From NCBI GenBank assembly GCA_003427395.1, contig BFEA01000162.1:2003872-2035511 (forward strand): a stretch of DNA of 31,640 nt. The letters are read 5' to 3'. A program made the position numbers and the translations under genes. Shown one piece after another: positions 1-10,092 of this stretch (within the stretch, counting starts at the first letter, position 1; each line of letters starts with the position of its first letter). Origin of the DNA: Chara braunii (lineage: Eukaryota > Streptophyta > Charophyceae > Charales > Characeae). The notes under the pieces are model-generated. The model worked only from the letters and a program-made list of their open reading frames with translations, was not told where the DNA came from and made no database searches.

Positions 1-267
1 TTTTTTTTCGGCCCGAAAATGATCCGCCCCCCCTAAAAAAATCCCCAGATTCCGCCCCCCTGTTTTTTAAGTTTTTATGTTTTTTTTTTTTGCGAGGGGG
101 TAGGGGAGCCCCCCCCGACTCGAAACCCACTCCCCGCTCCCAAAACCCCCTCCCCGATCGGCCACGGCCGCGACCGAAAGTTCTCGGCCGGAGCGGTCGT
201 GGCCGGGGGGGTCCCGTCCATGGCCGGTGGCCGCGGCTACGACCGAACTCGGTCGCGGCCAGGGGGG
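1..267. other. GC-rich junction DNA, no gene
   Basis: The stretch holds homopolymer runs (T, C, G) and degenerate inverted copies of a GGCCGCGACCGA-like word. Neither strand gives a protein-like ORF. The J-family protease reading frame (minus strand) loses its sense at about position 267, so this is where that element is cut. It may be the end of another repeat; I cannot name it. Confidence 0.5.
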
Positions 268-803
268 AACATAGCTGCAAAGAGAACACAAGGTCCACGG
301 GAACATTAGGGAACACAGAGAAATTCAGGCGGTGCCTGATTTCTCCCTGCTTGTCAAAGATCACAAGTAGACCCTTGACAACAGTAGCGATCCTGACTGT
401 AGAGGAGTCACCAATGCGAACCTCAATAGGATGTCGAAGCTTTACCAGTCTCTGATCCAAGTGTAGGCCTGCTGACTGTCTTGGGAGACATAAAGTTGCG
501 AGTAGCCCCACAGTCCAAGAGCCCTTTGAACTTGGCTCTCAGGATGGAGGGTTGAAGCAGGACGAGGTCTGACGTGTGTTTCTTTCGTTCCTGCAAAGAC
601 AGGAAGAGATCAGCCAGGCTCTGAGACTCATCCTCCTCCCACGTCTCATCCAGTTCAGTGTCCTCAAAAGTGAAGGACCCTAAAGATGCAACTCCACAAA
701 AAGAACCAGTGAGAGAATGTGAAGATTCATCTTCATCAGAAGGTGAATCAGCACTGGTGGAAGGAGCTGCCGCTTCCACCTCTCTCTGCTTTATTTTTTT
801 CAA
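268..803 (-). pseudogene. J-family retropepsin (protease) fragment
   Basis: This is an aspartic protease that would cut the Gag-Pol polyprotein. The active-site signature reads LLDCGATRNFMS (DCGAT codons at 501-515), where the family usually has DSGA/T; the Ser-to-Cys change is visible. A Ser/Glu/Asp-rich linker (SADSPSDEDESS) precedes it. The frame shifts around 450: after MSPKTVS the homologous reading continues in another frame as LDQRLVKLRHPIEVRIGD and on to 'FSVFPNVPVDLV'. Similarity stops at about 267, before any reverse transcriptase, so RT, RNase H and most of the integrase of this element are missing on this side. It is oriented with the gag at 838-2397 and belongs to the same element. 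Confidence 0.8.
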
Positions 804-837
804 TTAGAGTTGCCTGTAGACCTGCGAGGCATGCTGG

Positions 838-2397
838 GACAGTCCTTTAAAATGTGGTCCCCTCGCACCTCAGGCAGATACCCCTGTCCTTCCTCTTCCT
901 CTAGACTCCCTCCTGGATCCTGAGTGCATGCCAAGGGAAGGTGAAAGGATCAAGGGGGTCGGTTGGCCAGCAGACGTCTCGTGGTAAAGACACTCTCTGG
1001 GCACCAGGGGAAGAGGCACGTCCCTTACCTTTCCCCTTGCTGCCAGTTGGTGCTCCCTGGACTGGGGCTTTGCCCGTTGTCAGGCCCATCAAAGCATCAG
1101 CCAGGGCAAGAACAACAGGATCTGCAGAAGATGAGGAAGCAGTCCTAGATGGAGGGGTCCCACCCTGGGATGCTGCATCATCATCTGAACTCGGGGCTGC
1201 AGCAAATAGGGCACCCTTCCTCCTTCTACGCCCCTTTGAGGAGGGTCCCTTCCTTCCTTCAAAAGGTGCTTCCTGGACATGGAGTTTGGACTCTAAATCC
1301 AAGGTTGCTCTGCCAAAGGACAGCCAGTCCTTGTGGGCTGAGAGAAAAGAGCAAGCAAGAATTGCTCAAGCTCTGCCTTCATGAAATGAATGAGCAGATC
1401 CTGCTCACTCATCTCCAACCCAAGAGTCGATGTCAGACTCTCTAAGGTGGAATAAAGTTTGGACAAGGAGCCATCAAATTTCTTATGGCCCAGGCGCAAA
1501 GTTTTGTCTGCTGCTTTCCTGGCCTGCTCCTTGTCTACAAACCTGGCCTGCTCCTTGTCTGCAAACCTAGCCTGGTCCTTGTCTGCAAACCTGTCTTGCA
1601 GTGCCTGCAGAAATCCAGTCACCCCCAGCCTATGCGCCCAATCAGACATCGTCATCCCTTGCTTGCTGGAGGTGGAGGTGCACCATTTCAGTGCAGTCCT
1701 CTCCAGGCGAGCAAGGATGACACTCACCTTCACGTCGTCATCACATTTGAACCCACTCAGGTAAGTTCGCTGTGCAGTGACCCAATTTGCGACATCCACC
1801 TTTGGGTCCTCACCAGAGAACATAGGTGGAGGGGTCAGCTTGGGCCGCTGCATATCAAATGGACCTAAGGGCTGTGAAGCTGCTGTTGACTTGGGTGTAG
1901 AGGGTGGAGATGTGGATCTGGATTGTGGGGTTTGTTGGGGTCCTGTCTTTGGACCACTGGGAGATGGAGGGACAATCAGGGTAGGTGGGATCTGCAGATG
2001 AACAAAGAGACGATCAAGTTTGGAGGAGATGTCCTTCAACTGCTTAGTGTGCCTTGCCATGCTATCCTCCAGACTGGTGATCCTGGCATCCCAGTTAGTA
2101 AAATAGGACTGGTGAATGTTATCCTGCAAGAGGACGAACTCAACAATATCCTTATTGTACTGACTGGAACTGCCACTCACCCTGATCTTCTCCACATTTG
2201 TTACCAGTTCCCACCTCCTTGTCTCCTTCTTGGCGGCTTCCTCCTTGCGCTTCAGCTCAGACTTCAAAGTCTGAACTGCTTCTGCCTGCTGCCTGCTGCC
2301 GGAGTTTTTCCTCCTCAGCACGCAGTTCAGCCTCCAAAGGGTCAAGAGGAAGCTGAGGCTTCACATCAGGAGCCTCTCCCTTCTCTGAACCAGACAT
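838..2397 (-). pseudogene. gag: J-family Ty3/gypsy gag (capsid) with zinc knuckle, frameshifted
   Basis: Gag packages retrotransposon RNA in a cytoplasmic particle. The start is the ATG at 2395-2397, opening MSGSEKGEAPDVK. An acidic/basic coiled-coil-like N-terminus (QQAEAVQTLKSELKRKEEAA) follows, then a proline-rich linker, then a capsid core with 'PPMFSGEDPKVDVANWV' (around 1820-1770), typical of Retrotrans_gag. A near-tandem DKDQARFADKEQARFVDKEQ stretch sits at about 1530-1580. The frame shifts near 2285 and again near 1300. The C-terminal part is Ser/Lys rich and reaches an in-frame TAG at 901-903. Beyond it lies CLRC...H-x4-C (876-839), a CCHC nucleic-acid knuckle whose Cys-His spacing is 8 nt instead of 12, so a 4-nt deletion breaks it. 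The gene cannot make a full Gag. Protease follows at 803, and the matching primer binding site and LTR lie upstream. Confidence 0.85.
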
Positions 2398-3896
2398 CTT
2401 AGTTTTTTCACAAAACAGATAAATAAAATAAAACAAATAACTAGAAGCCAGAAATGGAAGTAACAGGAATTGAGTTTTCTCTGCAGTACTCACCCAATTG
2501 TTGTCACCTGACTAGAGAGAGAAATTGTTTAGTATGAGCAGGTAGGTGCTCAGTCTCTGCGGACCGCTTAAGGGTAAGGGTCAGTTTAGAGAACACTCAA
2601 CAAAAATCAATTTCACGATTTTTCATTCACTGCCCTGTCACATAAATTGCATGCAATTACTGCAAATTTTGTATTAATTCTTTTCAGGATGCAGTCTTGG
2701 ACTGATTAGTAGTGATTAGTAATTAGACAGAGTGACTAATTAGTGACAAATAGGTAGCTACTGCTGACCAATGCAGCGATTTACAGAGTATGCTATTTTT
2801 AGACTTTACCCTACTGACTTCACCACTGGATGACCCTGTATGCCATACCCAGGGTATAGTGAATCACAATATTCATTGTAACTGACTCGATACATCAAAT
2901 CTGACAGTGCGATTTCAAACATTGACTAACTACTGAATTGGGATTTCACAGGGACTGACATAACTGAATTCTAACGAACAGAACCAAAGTTTTGATTGAC
3001 CCTAGTCAGACCAAGCTTCAACTATGGCAGCGCAAAATTCAAACTCTCAAAATTACTGACAACAGAGCCCTGCACCATCCAATTCACTGCAGAGTATGAA
3101 TCGCAACACTGTAAAGCAGTCACAGATGAAAGTTGAGTAAGAAAGAAGGTCAAACAGGGTCAGTAGAAGTCCAAGAAGATAGGTAGGGGAAGTTGGATAT
3201 GGTTGTCCCACAGTCTGAATTTCGATTTTCAACTGTCAACTGACTGACAGACCAAATTTCGCTATTCTAAAAATAGCCCTAGAATCGCCACACAAAGTAG
3301 AGTAGGAAACACACTTACTTCAGGAACAACTCTAAAGAGGATGAGTGTAACCCTGGCTATGGATGTCTGTTGAGACCCATCTCGCCATTTTCACCTCCTA
3401 ATTGTTCCCAGTTTTCCCACGTACAGAACTCACTAAAACTTGGTGATCCAATAGAACCTCATGTGGCGCTTCACCCCCGACTGACAGATTGAGTATATCT
3501 GGATTCCCAAATGCCAATAACTGAGATACTCAATGTAGCGCTGCTCCAACCTGCACTTCGCTGCTTGGAAATTGGGGATCCTGACCCAATTCCAAAATCA
3601 TAACACCCTGGGATCACTTGCCTGCCAATCGCCAGTTCCAGATGAGACGCCAGGCTAAAATTAACCTCCTCAGAGCCTCCTAGACCTCTGAGCATCAATC
3701 GCCACTCACTCCTGCACAACCCTAAGCAGGAGTGTGTCATCCTCTGTCCAATACTTTTCGCCACACACTCACCACCACCACCCTTACTATCACCACCCCT
3801 GAAGATGACAATTCGCCATGGAGTTCAACTCCAGTGTCTCGCCAGATGATGATGGTTGCTCCAACTCATCAATCGCTTCACTGTCTGGATCCAATT
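2398..3896 (-). other. J-element leader region, no coding sequence seen
   Basis: About 1.5 kb of AT-rich DNA lies between the primer binding site and the gag ATG. Short ORFs exist (for example 3471-3764, minus) but show no domain and look like chance. The position fits a long retrotransposon 5' leader; part of it may be a later insertion. Words such as gactaattagtgac recur imperfectly around 2700-2760. Confidence 0.45.
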
Positions 3897-3908
3897 GCTC
3901 CGATACCA
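3897..3908 (-). other. Primer binding site (initiator-Met tRNA type)
   Basis: The minus strand reads TGGTATCGGAGC, one base off the usual TGGTATCAGAGC complementary to the 3' end of initiator Met tRNA. It lies 2 nt downstream of the LTR end (CA at 3912-3911). This marks 3911-5174 as a 5' LTR and fixes the element's direction toward the gag at 2397. Confidence 0.8.
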
Positions 3909-3910
3909 AC

Positions 3911-5174
3911 TGCTATGAACCTGGTTGTTTGTTGTCAGAAGACCAACACTCGCTCACATAGACTTCCAGGTATGCCCATACATACGCAGAAGGAAGGGGA
4001 GAGGAAGGGAGTATCACACCGAACAGGGAGAGATAGACACAACGGAAGACTTGACCATGCGATATGACAGTAAGCACTGAAAGCGCAAATCGCTCCACAT
4101 AATCCTCACAACCAGTCACAAAGGAAAGTCGAGCATATCACATCCAGGAAACAATGAAACAATGATAGTTCACACACAGTATTAACACTGTTTATTAAAC
4201 TCAAAGTCTCGAATTGTCAGGATAACCCCAGAACTATGGTGCGCTGCTCAGAAATGAGCAGTGCTTCGCCCTCCAACCTTGAGTAACCACTAGAACTACC
4301 CCTAAGTCCTTGAAACATCAAGCACCGCCCAGATACTGCCTCCAAAGGGAAGCGCCACCCTGAAACAGGCCTCTAAGGCCAAGCGCCTCTCAGAGGATGA
4401 AGAAGAATATCAGCGCCACAGTGTTTGATGATGATGAAGTGCCGTATGACTTTCCGGGTGGAAGTCTGCAGCATCGCCGCCTCTCCTGACAAAGATGCTC
4501 TCTGAGGAAGAAAGCTGCAGCTATGGCTGCAGCGCCAACGCACTGAAACCCTACTCCAGAGGAGGGTCCAGTAGTGCACCAACTCCTCTTGCCTCCAGCA
4601 GACTTCGAATACCTGGACCTCTGACCAGCCCCGCGTGCTGTCAGAGTACAGCGCCGGTCCCAGCTATGGCCGACACTCCACAGGTCCAGCTATGTCTGTC
4701 TTCCTCAATGCTGAGACTGTCACCACTTCCAGTTCACGCGTTGCACAGCTGCGATTTACACAGTACCAACTGCCAAAAGCCCTGAGCCGATGTCCACAAT
4801 CTATCTATAGACTACACTAGCCTAGACACGACCTAGACCGGACTGACTGGACCGACCGGTACCGTTTCCATTTTTCGGCCTCTCGGCCTCTACCTACCCC
4901 GCTATAGGCTATAGGACCGTCTATCAGCATAGGCCTTTAGGGCCTGTCTGTCCTGGGGGTAGCCCGGGCCTGCTATTCGCAGTTAGGGTAGCTGTAGGAA
5001 TCCAGTTAGTACTGGCCTGTATTTTCCCGTATTTACGGATGTGTCCCTCACAAATTTTCCTTACAAGCAGGTGTCTCGGTTAGCCGTCAGCCAAACAAAA
5101 TAACAAATCTAACCTACCTAAGTTACAGCCTCGGGTTGACGGGTCGCATGCTGCAGAATCAGCAAGTCATTGCA
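3911..5174 (-). repeat. J-family 5' LTR (1264 bp)
   Basis: On the minus strand the LTR begins TGCAATGACTTGC at 5174 and ends ...GGTTCATAGCA at 3911, giving TG...CA ends. It aligns over its full length with the inverted copy at 17286-18547. In a 204-bp stretch near the end, the translations of the two copies differ at 7 of 68 positions. A conserved AATAAA (plus-strand tttatt, 4191-4196) is a likely polyadenylation signal. No polypurine tract precedes it; instead its outer flank is the middle of a beta LTR, ending ..CTAGGG. It carries GCTATGG motifs at 4520 and 4663 (plus-strand positions). Confidence 0.85.
4191..4196 (-). promoter_or_regulatory. AATAAA polyadenylation signal in J LTR
   Basis: AATAAA on the minus strand is conserved at the equivalent place in the other J LTR (18262-18267), about three quarters of the way through. 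It suits R-region 3'-end formation. Confidence 0.5.
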
Positions 5175-5641
5175 CCCTAGACTCAGGCTACTTGGACTGG
5201 TACCCGCCTAGACCTCAGCCTACCGCTACTGGGCCTCTAAACATGGACTTCTGTCTTCTTCTGCTCGGTCTCCGGTTCCCGACACATCTACCGCTACTTG
5301 AGTGGTACCGGCCTACCTGCTACTTGAGTGTTTTTCCCTGCTGACCTAAGTGTCGCGGGCCTATTCTCGGTTAGTTGAGTGTTTTCCCTGCTGCAACCCT
5401 CAAAGTCACTGCCACAGGTAAGTGCCACCGCGGGCCTCACAACACGCAAGTGCCGTGTCAGGCCACACACACACTCAGGCAGACGTGCGCTCAGACACAG
5501 GCACAAGGACCAGCAAGCACGCACTCACACACAGACTTAGAAAACTCAGCAGCACGCAGGAATCTCAGCAAGGCATACATTCCAGCAGCGAAACTCAGAA
5601 ATCAGCAGTGTTCTCAGTCTGTGTTTTGGCAGGTCATCACA
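5175..5641 (-). repeat. Beta LTR, first ~467 bp
   Basis: On the minus strand it begins TGTGATGACCTGCC at 5641 and aligns with the start of the beta LTRs at 10093 (+) and 15370 (-). Similarity ends at CTAGGG|, where the J LTR begins. No polypurine tract lies upstream, so this is the start of a 5' LTR. The missing remainder matches 18548-21169, which begins at the adjoining base of the same LTR after a repeated AGGG. Confidence 0.85.
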
Positions 5642-6120
5642 CGAACTATCCTTAATCACTACCCAACGACTCGTAAACCCCAATACGGCCAAGACCCCCT
5701 GATACACTTACCTGATGTGACGAATGTAAAAAATCTCAAGTACTTCCATCCATCATCTCCCTTACACACTCGATTGTCGTGAGATCAGACTTCATTGTGA
5801 CTCCACAAAAATCGGAGTTGAACCACCACTCCCAAAATAGTTAATGAAACCAGAAAACTGAGAAAAGATGTAGAATTAAGTGTCCTGCCTCCCCAGGCAA
5901 CATGCAACAATCGGCTCATGAAACTGTCCACTGAACAAGAAGTTCTCACTGGCTATGAGTGCACTCTCTCTCACTCTCCTCGAGCAGTGCTAAAAGTAGT
6001 GCACCTCTAGTTGCCAAGCAGCAAAAAATATAACGAATGAATTCTGAATGAGGTTTGTGCCCCAAGTCGTCAGTTTTGAGGAGTGTCTGCCTACCGAAAG
6101 AAAAGCTTAAAAACTACCAG
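5642..6120. other. No gene seen (flank of beta 5' LTR)
   Basis: I see no domain, RNA or clear repeat here. A CTCTCTCTCACTCTCCTC tract is at about 5967. It may be original target DNA of the beta insertion. Confidence 0.4.
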
Positions 6121-6125
6121 CCAAT

Positions 6126-6180
6126 AGGTGCTAGCACTATGCTCGGCAAACAGAGACTGGTCCCGGGTTCAAAACTCTTC
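6126..6180 (+). other. tRNA-like (Pol III box) patch, possible SINE
   Basis: An A-box-like TAGCACTATGCTCGG near 6131 and a B-box-like GGTTCAAAAC near 6166 are about 35 nt apart, the spacing found in tRNAs. No full cloverleaf can be drawn, so this is not a functional tRNA gene. Confidence 0.25.
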
Positions 6181-7025
6181 TTCAAACATTAAAGGAAAAC
6201 AAAACTTCTCTGTATTGTGCCGATTGTAATGGATGTCTCGAAGGACATCCGTGAAAATTGGAACGAGGCCCCTGCACAAGGGGTGTGGGGTTGGGGGGGG
6301 GAGAAGTAAAGGAAAACAAAACAACTGTATTTTCTTTGTTTGGTACAAAGTTTAAACTTTAAATCCTTTGAGAACAAAGCCAACATACACTTCAAATACA
6401 GCAAATAGTTGGGCAGGTTCCACAATCCCAACACCTGATATGCCTAAGGGTAAACTCAGTTCAAGTCTGGCTTTTTTTTTTTTTTTTTAAGCCCAGGGTG
6501 TTGTAGAGGCCAAAGACTAGGCTCACGGTGATAGCTGGCAGCAGCAGCCGATGGTTGTCCTGACAGGATAGGCCACCTTCCCTACCCTTGCCCACGTTAA
6601 TACTCCCAGCGCACCCCCTGTCCCTCCTATCCTACCTCAGTGTGACCAGCACTCACGACCATCACCCTACCAGTATCGAGGGCAACTTGGACCAGACAGC
6701 AGTGACAAGCACCAAGGCTGGGCAACCCCCCAACCCTAGTGGAAGCCGAAGTGGACAAACCTTGCCATATGGGAACTTCAGATGCCAGGCTCATGCAATC
6801 TTCTACACGCCCAGTATCAGAGAGTCTACCCCGCAGGAGTACCTACGCAAGTCAAGCTGGCGCCCACGGACACAGCCTACCGTCCTTCCCCTAACTTACC
6901 CAAGGCTAGGCGGAACTCAGACTAGCCGGCGCGACTTATATCCCTACCCTACCCTGGAGTCTAAGCCATGCATGAGCAGACCCTGTCATATACCTGATAG
7001 ACCCCGTCCCGCCTAGTATTATAGT
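6181..7025. other. No confident gene; poly-T tract
   Basis: It contains a G-run (6292-6301) and a poly-T run (about 6472-6488). A 142-codon plus-strand ORF at 6588-7016 is rich in Pro/Ser/Thr/Arg, without recognisable domain or support. A tail-like T-run beside tRNA-like DNA would fit a minus-strand retroposon, but this is speculative. Confidence 0.3.
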
Positions 7026-7170
7026 TGTATGTTTATGTGTGCCCAGAGGCTATGTATGTATGAGCCCGTAGGCTGTGTGTATGCTCACAAGCCGTGTTTT
7101 TGTATATGCCCGAAGGCTATGTATGCTTTGTGTAGCTATATAGCAGGATGTATGTGCCCGAGGGCCAGAT
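7026..7170 (+). repeat. Degenerate short tandem repeat (GCCCGAAGGCTATGTATG-like)
   Basis: Four to five imperfect units of 23-45 bp carry the core 'GCCC-x-x-AGGC-TATGTATG', at about 7038, 7063, 7106 and 7155. They are rich in TATG words. They could belong to an LTR of an unrecognised element. Confidence 0.45.
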
Positions 7171-7249
7171 ATGTGCAGTACTATGTAGAGGGAACTATGT
7201 GTTCTTGAAGAGATGACAGGCCACGATGGACAGGAACCCCCCCAAAGTC

Positions 7250-7312
7250 CCAAGCCAGGCTCGAACTCGTGATCTATGACGTGACCAGAAGACTCTACCG
7301 TATGAGCAACAA
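7250..7312 (-). other. Degenerate tRNA-like sequence
   Basis: Read on the minus strand there is a D-arm GCTC-ATACGGTA-GAGT, where the stem pairs with one G-U, and a T-loop TTCGAGC in the B-box context GAGTTCGAGCC. The anticodon arm has a mismatch (TTCTG/CATAG). The T-stem and acceptor stem do not pair. This suggests a decayed tRNA or a tRNA-derived SINE rather than a working tRNA gene. Confidence 0.35.
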
Positions 7313-7319
7313 TCGCAAA

Positions 7320-7725
7320 CGGCCCCTATATCATGCTATATGTGATATGCCAGAATGGGAGATCAACAGAACAACCATGACCAACAGCGACAAGCAACCC
7401 ACGCAGCATCGAGACTCGACATACAACACTGTGGACAACCCTTGGGTGGTGCTCAAGCAGTGTCTGTAATAGCTTACCTGCGTCAGCCCAAGGAGGTATG
7501 CAAGTCTGACTTGCTTTGTTATAAAACCCCAACTGACAAAGGTTACATTGACATCGTCATGTGATCACATCACGTGCATTCAGACCATGGTAACCAGCTG
7601 CATTTGTGGATCCCAAGGGAGTCCGGCATTCGGTGCTGGACATCTGGATTCGGTCCCCGGCCAAGGGGAAAAAAAGGGGGGCTCCTGGGCATGGTAACCG
7701 CCCGGACGTTCGGACTGGGTTCCAG
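7320..7725. other. No gene seen
   Basis: I see no protein domain or RNA here. Only short mutually overlapping ORFs in several frames occur, with no sign of selection. Confidence 0.4.
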
Positions 7726-7731
7726 ACAGTC

Positions 7732-7778
7732 GGGTGTCCGGTGTCAGGTGTCCGGTGTCTGGTGTCCGGTGTCCGGTC
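7732..7778 (+). repeat. GGTGTCCGGT microsatellite-like array
   Basis: GGTGTCCGGTGTC-like words repeat about four times with single-base variants, giving the run of short overlapping ORFs around 7570-7930. Confidence 0.65.
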
Positions 7779-7992
7779 CCCATGTCCGGATGGAGGCCCC
7801 TGGGGCGAAAATCAAAAAAGCAAATGGGGCGGCCCAGGACGTTTGTCGGGTCCTAGCCGCCCCTCGAAAAATAACGGGGTGATTTTTCAGTGTCCTTTCA
7901 CCCCACCGGACATGGCCTAGAGGTCCAGACACAAGACACTGCAGGTTTTTGAGGTGGCGGGTTTTGCACAGGCCCGAGCAATTTCAAAGCGG

Positions 7993-8130
7993 TGTTACGA
8001 TCCTGCTCATTCCCAAAGTGCAAATTCACAATGAAAGACAATGCCACCCAATTGCGAAAGAAATGAAAGCACTTGCAAAGAGATAGAGACCAGAGAAGAG
8101 GGAAAGAAGAAGAAGAAGAAGAAGAAGAAG

Positions 8131-8162
<32 letters not shown>

Positions 8163-8306
8163 CACCAGCAAGACCAATGACAAATCCCCCTTCTCTCTCC
8201 ACCTTCCTCCTCCTCCTTCACTTCGCCAATCTTATTCTTCTCCCAATAATAATAATAACAATGAGTGGATGAACCAAAATCAATATCCGAAGTTCCCTCT
8301 TACTGC
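7993..8306 (-). repeat. Beta LTR internal fragment with (AAG)n
   Basis: It aligns directly with 13938-14251, including TGTTACGATCCTG at the left edge and an (AAG)n run (8106-8160). Similarity ends abruptly at TACTGC (8306), beyond which the sister LTR continues but this copy switches to RNase H coding sequence in the opposite sense. A Lys-rich ORF beginning at 8041 is read from this LTR DNA and is not a true start. Confidence 0.8.
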
Positions 8307-10051
8307 TGATCTCTCTCCAACACTGATCCACTGGCTGCATGACATTGATGTTTACAACTTTGAACTGAAGCATAAGAAAGGCTGTTATAATCGTGTTGTT
8401 GATGCTTTGTCGCATCATCCTGAGTTTTTGACTTGCCTTGTGAGCTCGTATTACCTACGAAGGAAACTGAAGAAGGATCTGGTCGAACACACTGCCAAGG
8501 ATCTGGACCTTAATCCCATCCTTGAGCAGCTCAAGGCTGACCCCAACAGTCAGCCTGATTTTCACGAGTGTGAGGGACTTGTATTCCGCCGGTATGGGAA
8601 GTTTGATCGTTTGTGTGTACCCAACCATGCGTCTCTCCGGACTCATTTCTTGGATTTGGCACATGGTCGGAGTGGGCACTTTGGCTTTGAGAAGACTTAT
8701 GGAAGTCTTTTACAGCAGTTTGATTGGCCGGGAATGAAGGGATCTGCTCAGGAATTTATTGTTGAATGTCAAGTCTGTCAAAGAACCAAGGTCCATAGGC
8801 ATAAGCCTTATGGCCTGCTGGAACCCCTCCCAATCCCTGATGGGCCCGGTGAGTCGGTCTCTATCGCTTTCGCGGACATGGGGAAGGTGAGCGAGGGACG
8901 ACATTCACAAGTCATGGTCATTGTGGATCGTTTTTCCAAATTTTCGAATTTGATTCCTCTACCTCCTCATGCACCAACTGAGCTAGTGATCGAANGACAT
9001 TCACAAGTCATGGTCATTGTGGATCGTTTTTCCAAATTTTCGAATTTGATTCCTCTACCTCCTCATGCACCAACTGAGCTAGTGATCGAAGAATTNCACC
9101 AGCAGTATATTCTGCAGTATGGACCCCCGAAAACTCTTGTGNNTGATCGGGACACCAGGTTCATTAGTGCTGATTGGAAGGACTTCACTTCACATATCTA
9201 TGACATTAAACTCAACAAGACTTTTGGTCGACACCCCGAAGCCAATGGATTGGTCGAGGAAATCAACCAGACNGTCATTCAACTACTTCACGCATTAATT
9301 GTTCCAGATCAAAACACGTGGGACAAGGAGTTACACAAAGTGAAAGGGTTGTACAACAACTCCATTCACTCTGCAATCGGCGTGACACCGAATCAGCTGC
9401 AATATGGTTGGCAGTTGCGCAATCCTCTCTCTTATTTGTTCCCCGAATGATCCCCTGGTCTGACGCCCGGCATGCCTGGCTACAATGCCAAGTACGCATG
9501 CCTGCTCAAAGTTGCTATCGCAACAATGAACAAGCGTCAGCATGCCATGATCAAACATGCTAACAAGTCGCGCACAGAAGGGAACTTCAAAGTAGGGAGT
9601 TATGTCTGAGTTTTCTAACGAAGAGCGCGTATCACGAAAGCTTCTTCCATTGTACTATGGCCCTTGGCAGGTTCTAAAGGTGATTGGGGATGATTTTGGT
9701 TCTTCGTATGTGATTGACGTGCCTCCTCATCTGCGCACATATCCAGTCTTTCACGCGTCCAAACTGTTTCCTCACATCGATAACGAGACTTTTCCCTTCC
9801 GAGATCCTATGATACCTCCTCCTATCGACGGCGGCCATGAGATAGACATAATTGTTTCCTATGAAGGAAGAGGAAGGAATAAACATTATAAGGTTCACTT
9901 CCTCTATCACCCGTTGAACAATTTTTTTTGGATCGACCGAAAAGAGCTCCTATCGACTGCTAAGTTTTCTGCAAAACTCACTCCTCATGGTCTTACTAAA
10001 TCTCTCTTTCCGATCTATGCCTACGATACATTTTGGGCTGATTCTGAATGA
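8307..10051 (+). pseudogene. Beta-family pol 3' half: RNase H end, integrase, chromodomain
   Basis: The integrase would insert retrotransposon cDNA; the chromodomain would guide it to modified chromatin. The order is: the last part of RNase H (WLHDIDVYNF...VVDALSHH, from 8311); a zinc-binding H2C2 region (LAHGRSGH...ECQVCQRTK); a catalytic core with Asp at 8875, Asp at 9145 (DRDTRF) and Glu at 9238 (HPEANG); a GPY/F-like region (YYGPWQVLKV) with the hallmark TYPVFHASKLF; and a chromodomain (HEID...YKVHFLYHPL...FFWIDRKELL). Breaks: a 95-bp exact duplication around an N (8900-9090), a stop at 9448-9450 where the sister copy has Arg, a stop at 9607-9609 shared with the sister copy, and a 14-bp deletion just after it that changes frame. 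The sister copy is 15422-16709 (-). It is followed by a polypurine tract and LTR. Confidence 0.9.
8900..9090 (+). repeat. 95-bp exact duplication separated by one N
   Basis: 8900-8994 and 8996-9090 read identically, with a single N at 8995 between them. The sister integrase at 15914-16709 has one copy only. This is most simply an unmerged contig overlap rather than biology. Confidence 0.9.
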
Positions 10052-10079
10052 GTTACTCGCTCGAAGGGACCTCGCTCTT

Positions 10080-10092
10080 GAGAGGGGGGTAG
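10080..10092 (+). other. Polypurine tract of beta element
   Basis: GAGAGGGGGGTAG lies immediately before the LTR start TGTAATGACC. It is the plus-strand primer site for reverse transcription. The same tract precedes the LTR at 15370 on the other strand. Confidence 0.8.

Noticed and set aside
1149-2402. Plus-strand ORFs opposite gag
   Set aside because: They are mirror frames of the minus-strand gag, whose motifs and gene order are clear.
6588-7016. 142-codon ORF as a host gene
   Set aside because: No recognisable domain, biased Pro/Ser/Thr composition and no promoter or intron signal.
8041-8306. N-terminal Lys-rich extension of the integrase ORF
   Set aside because: This part is beta LTR DNA on the opposite strand, including (AAG)n; the open frame into RNase H is accidental.
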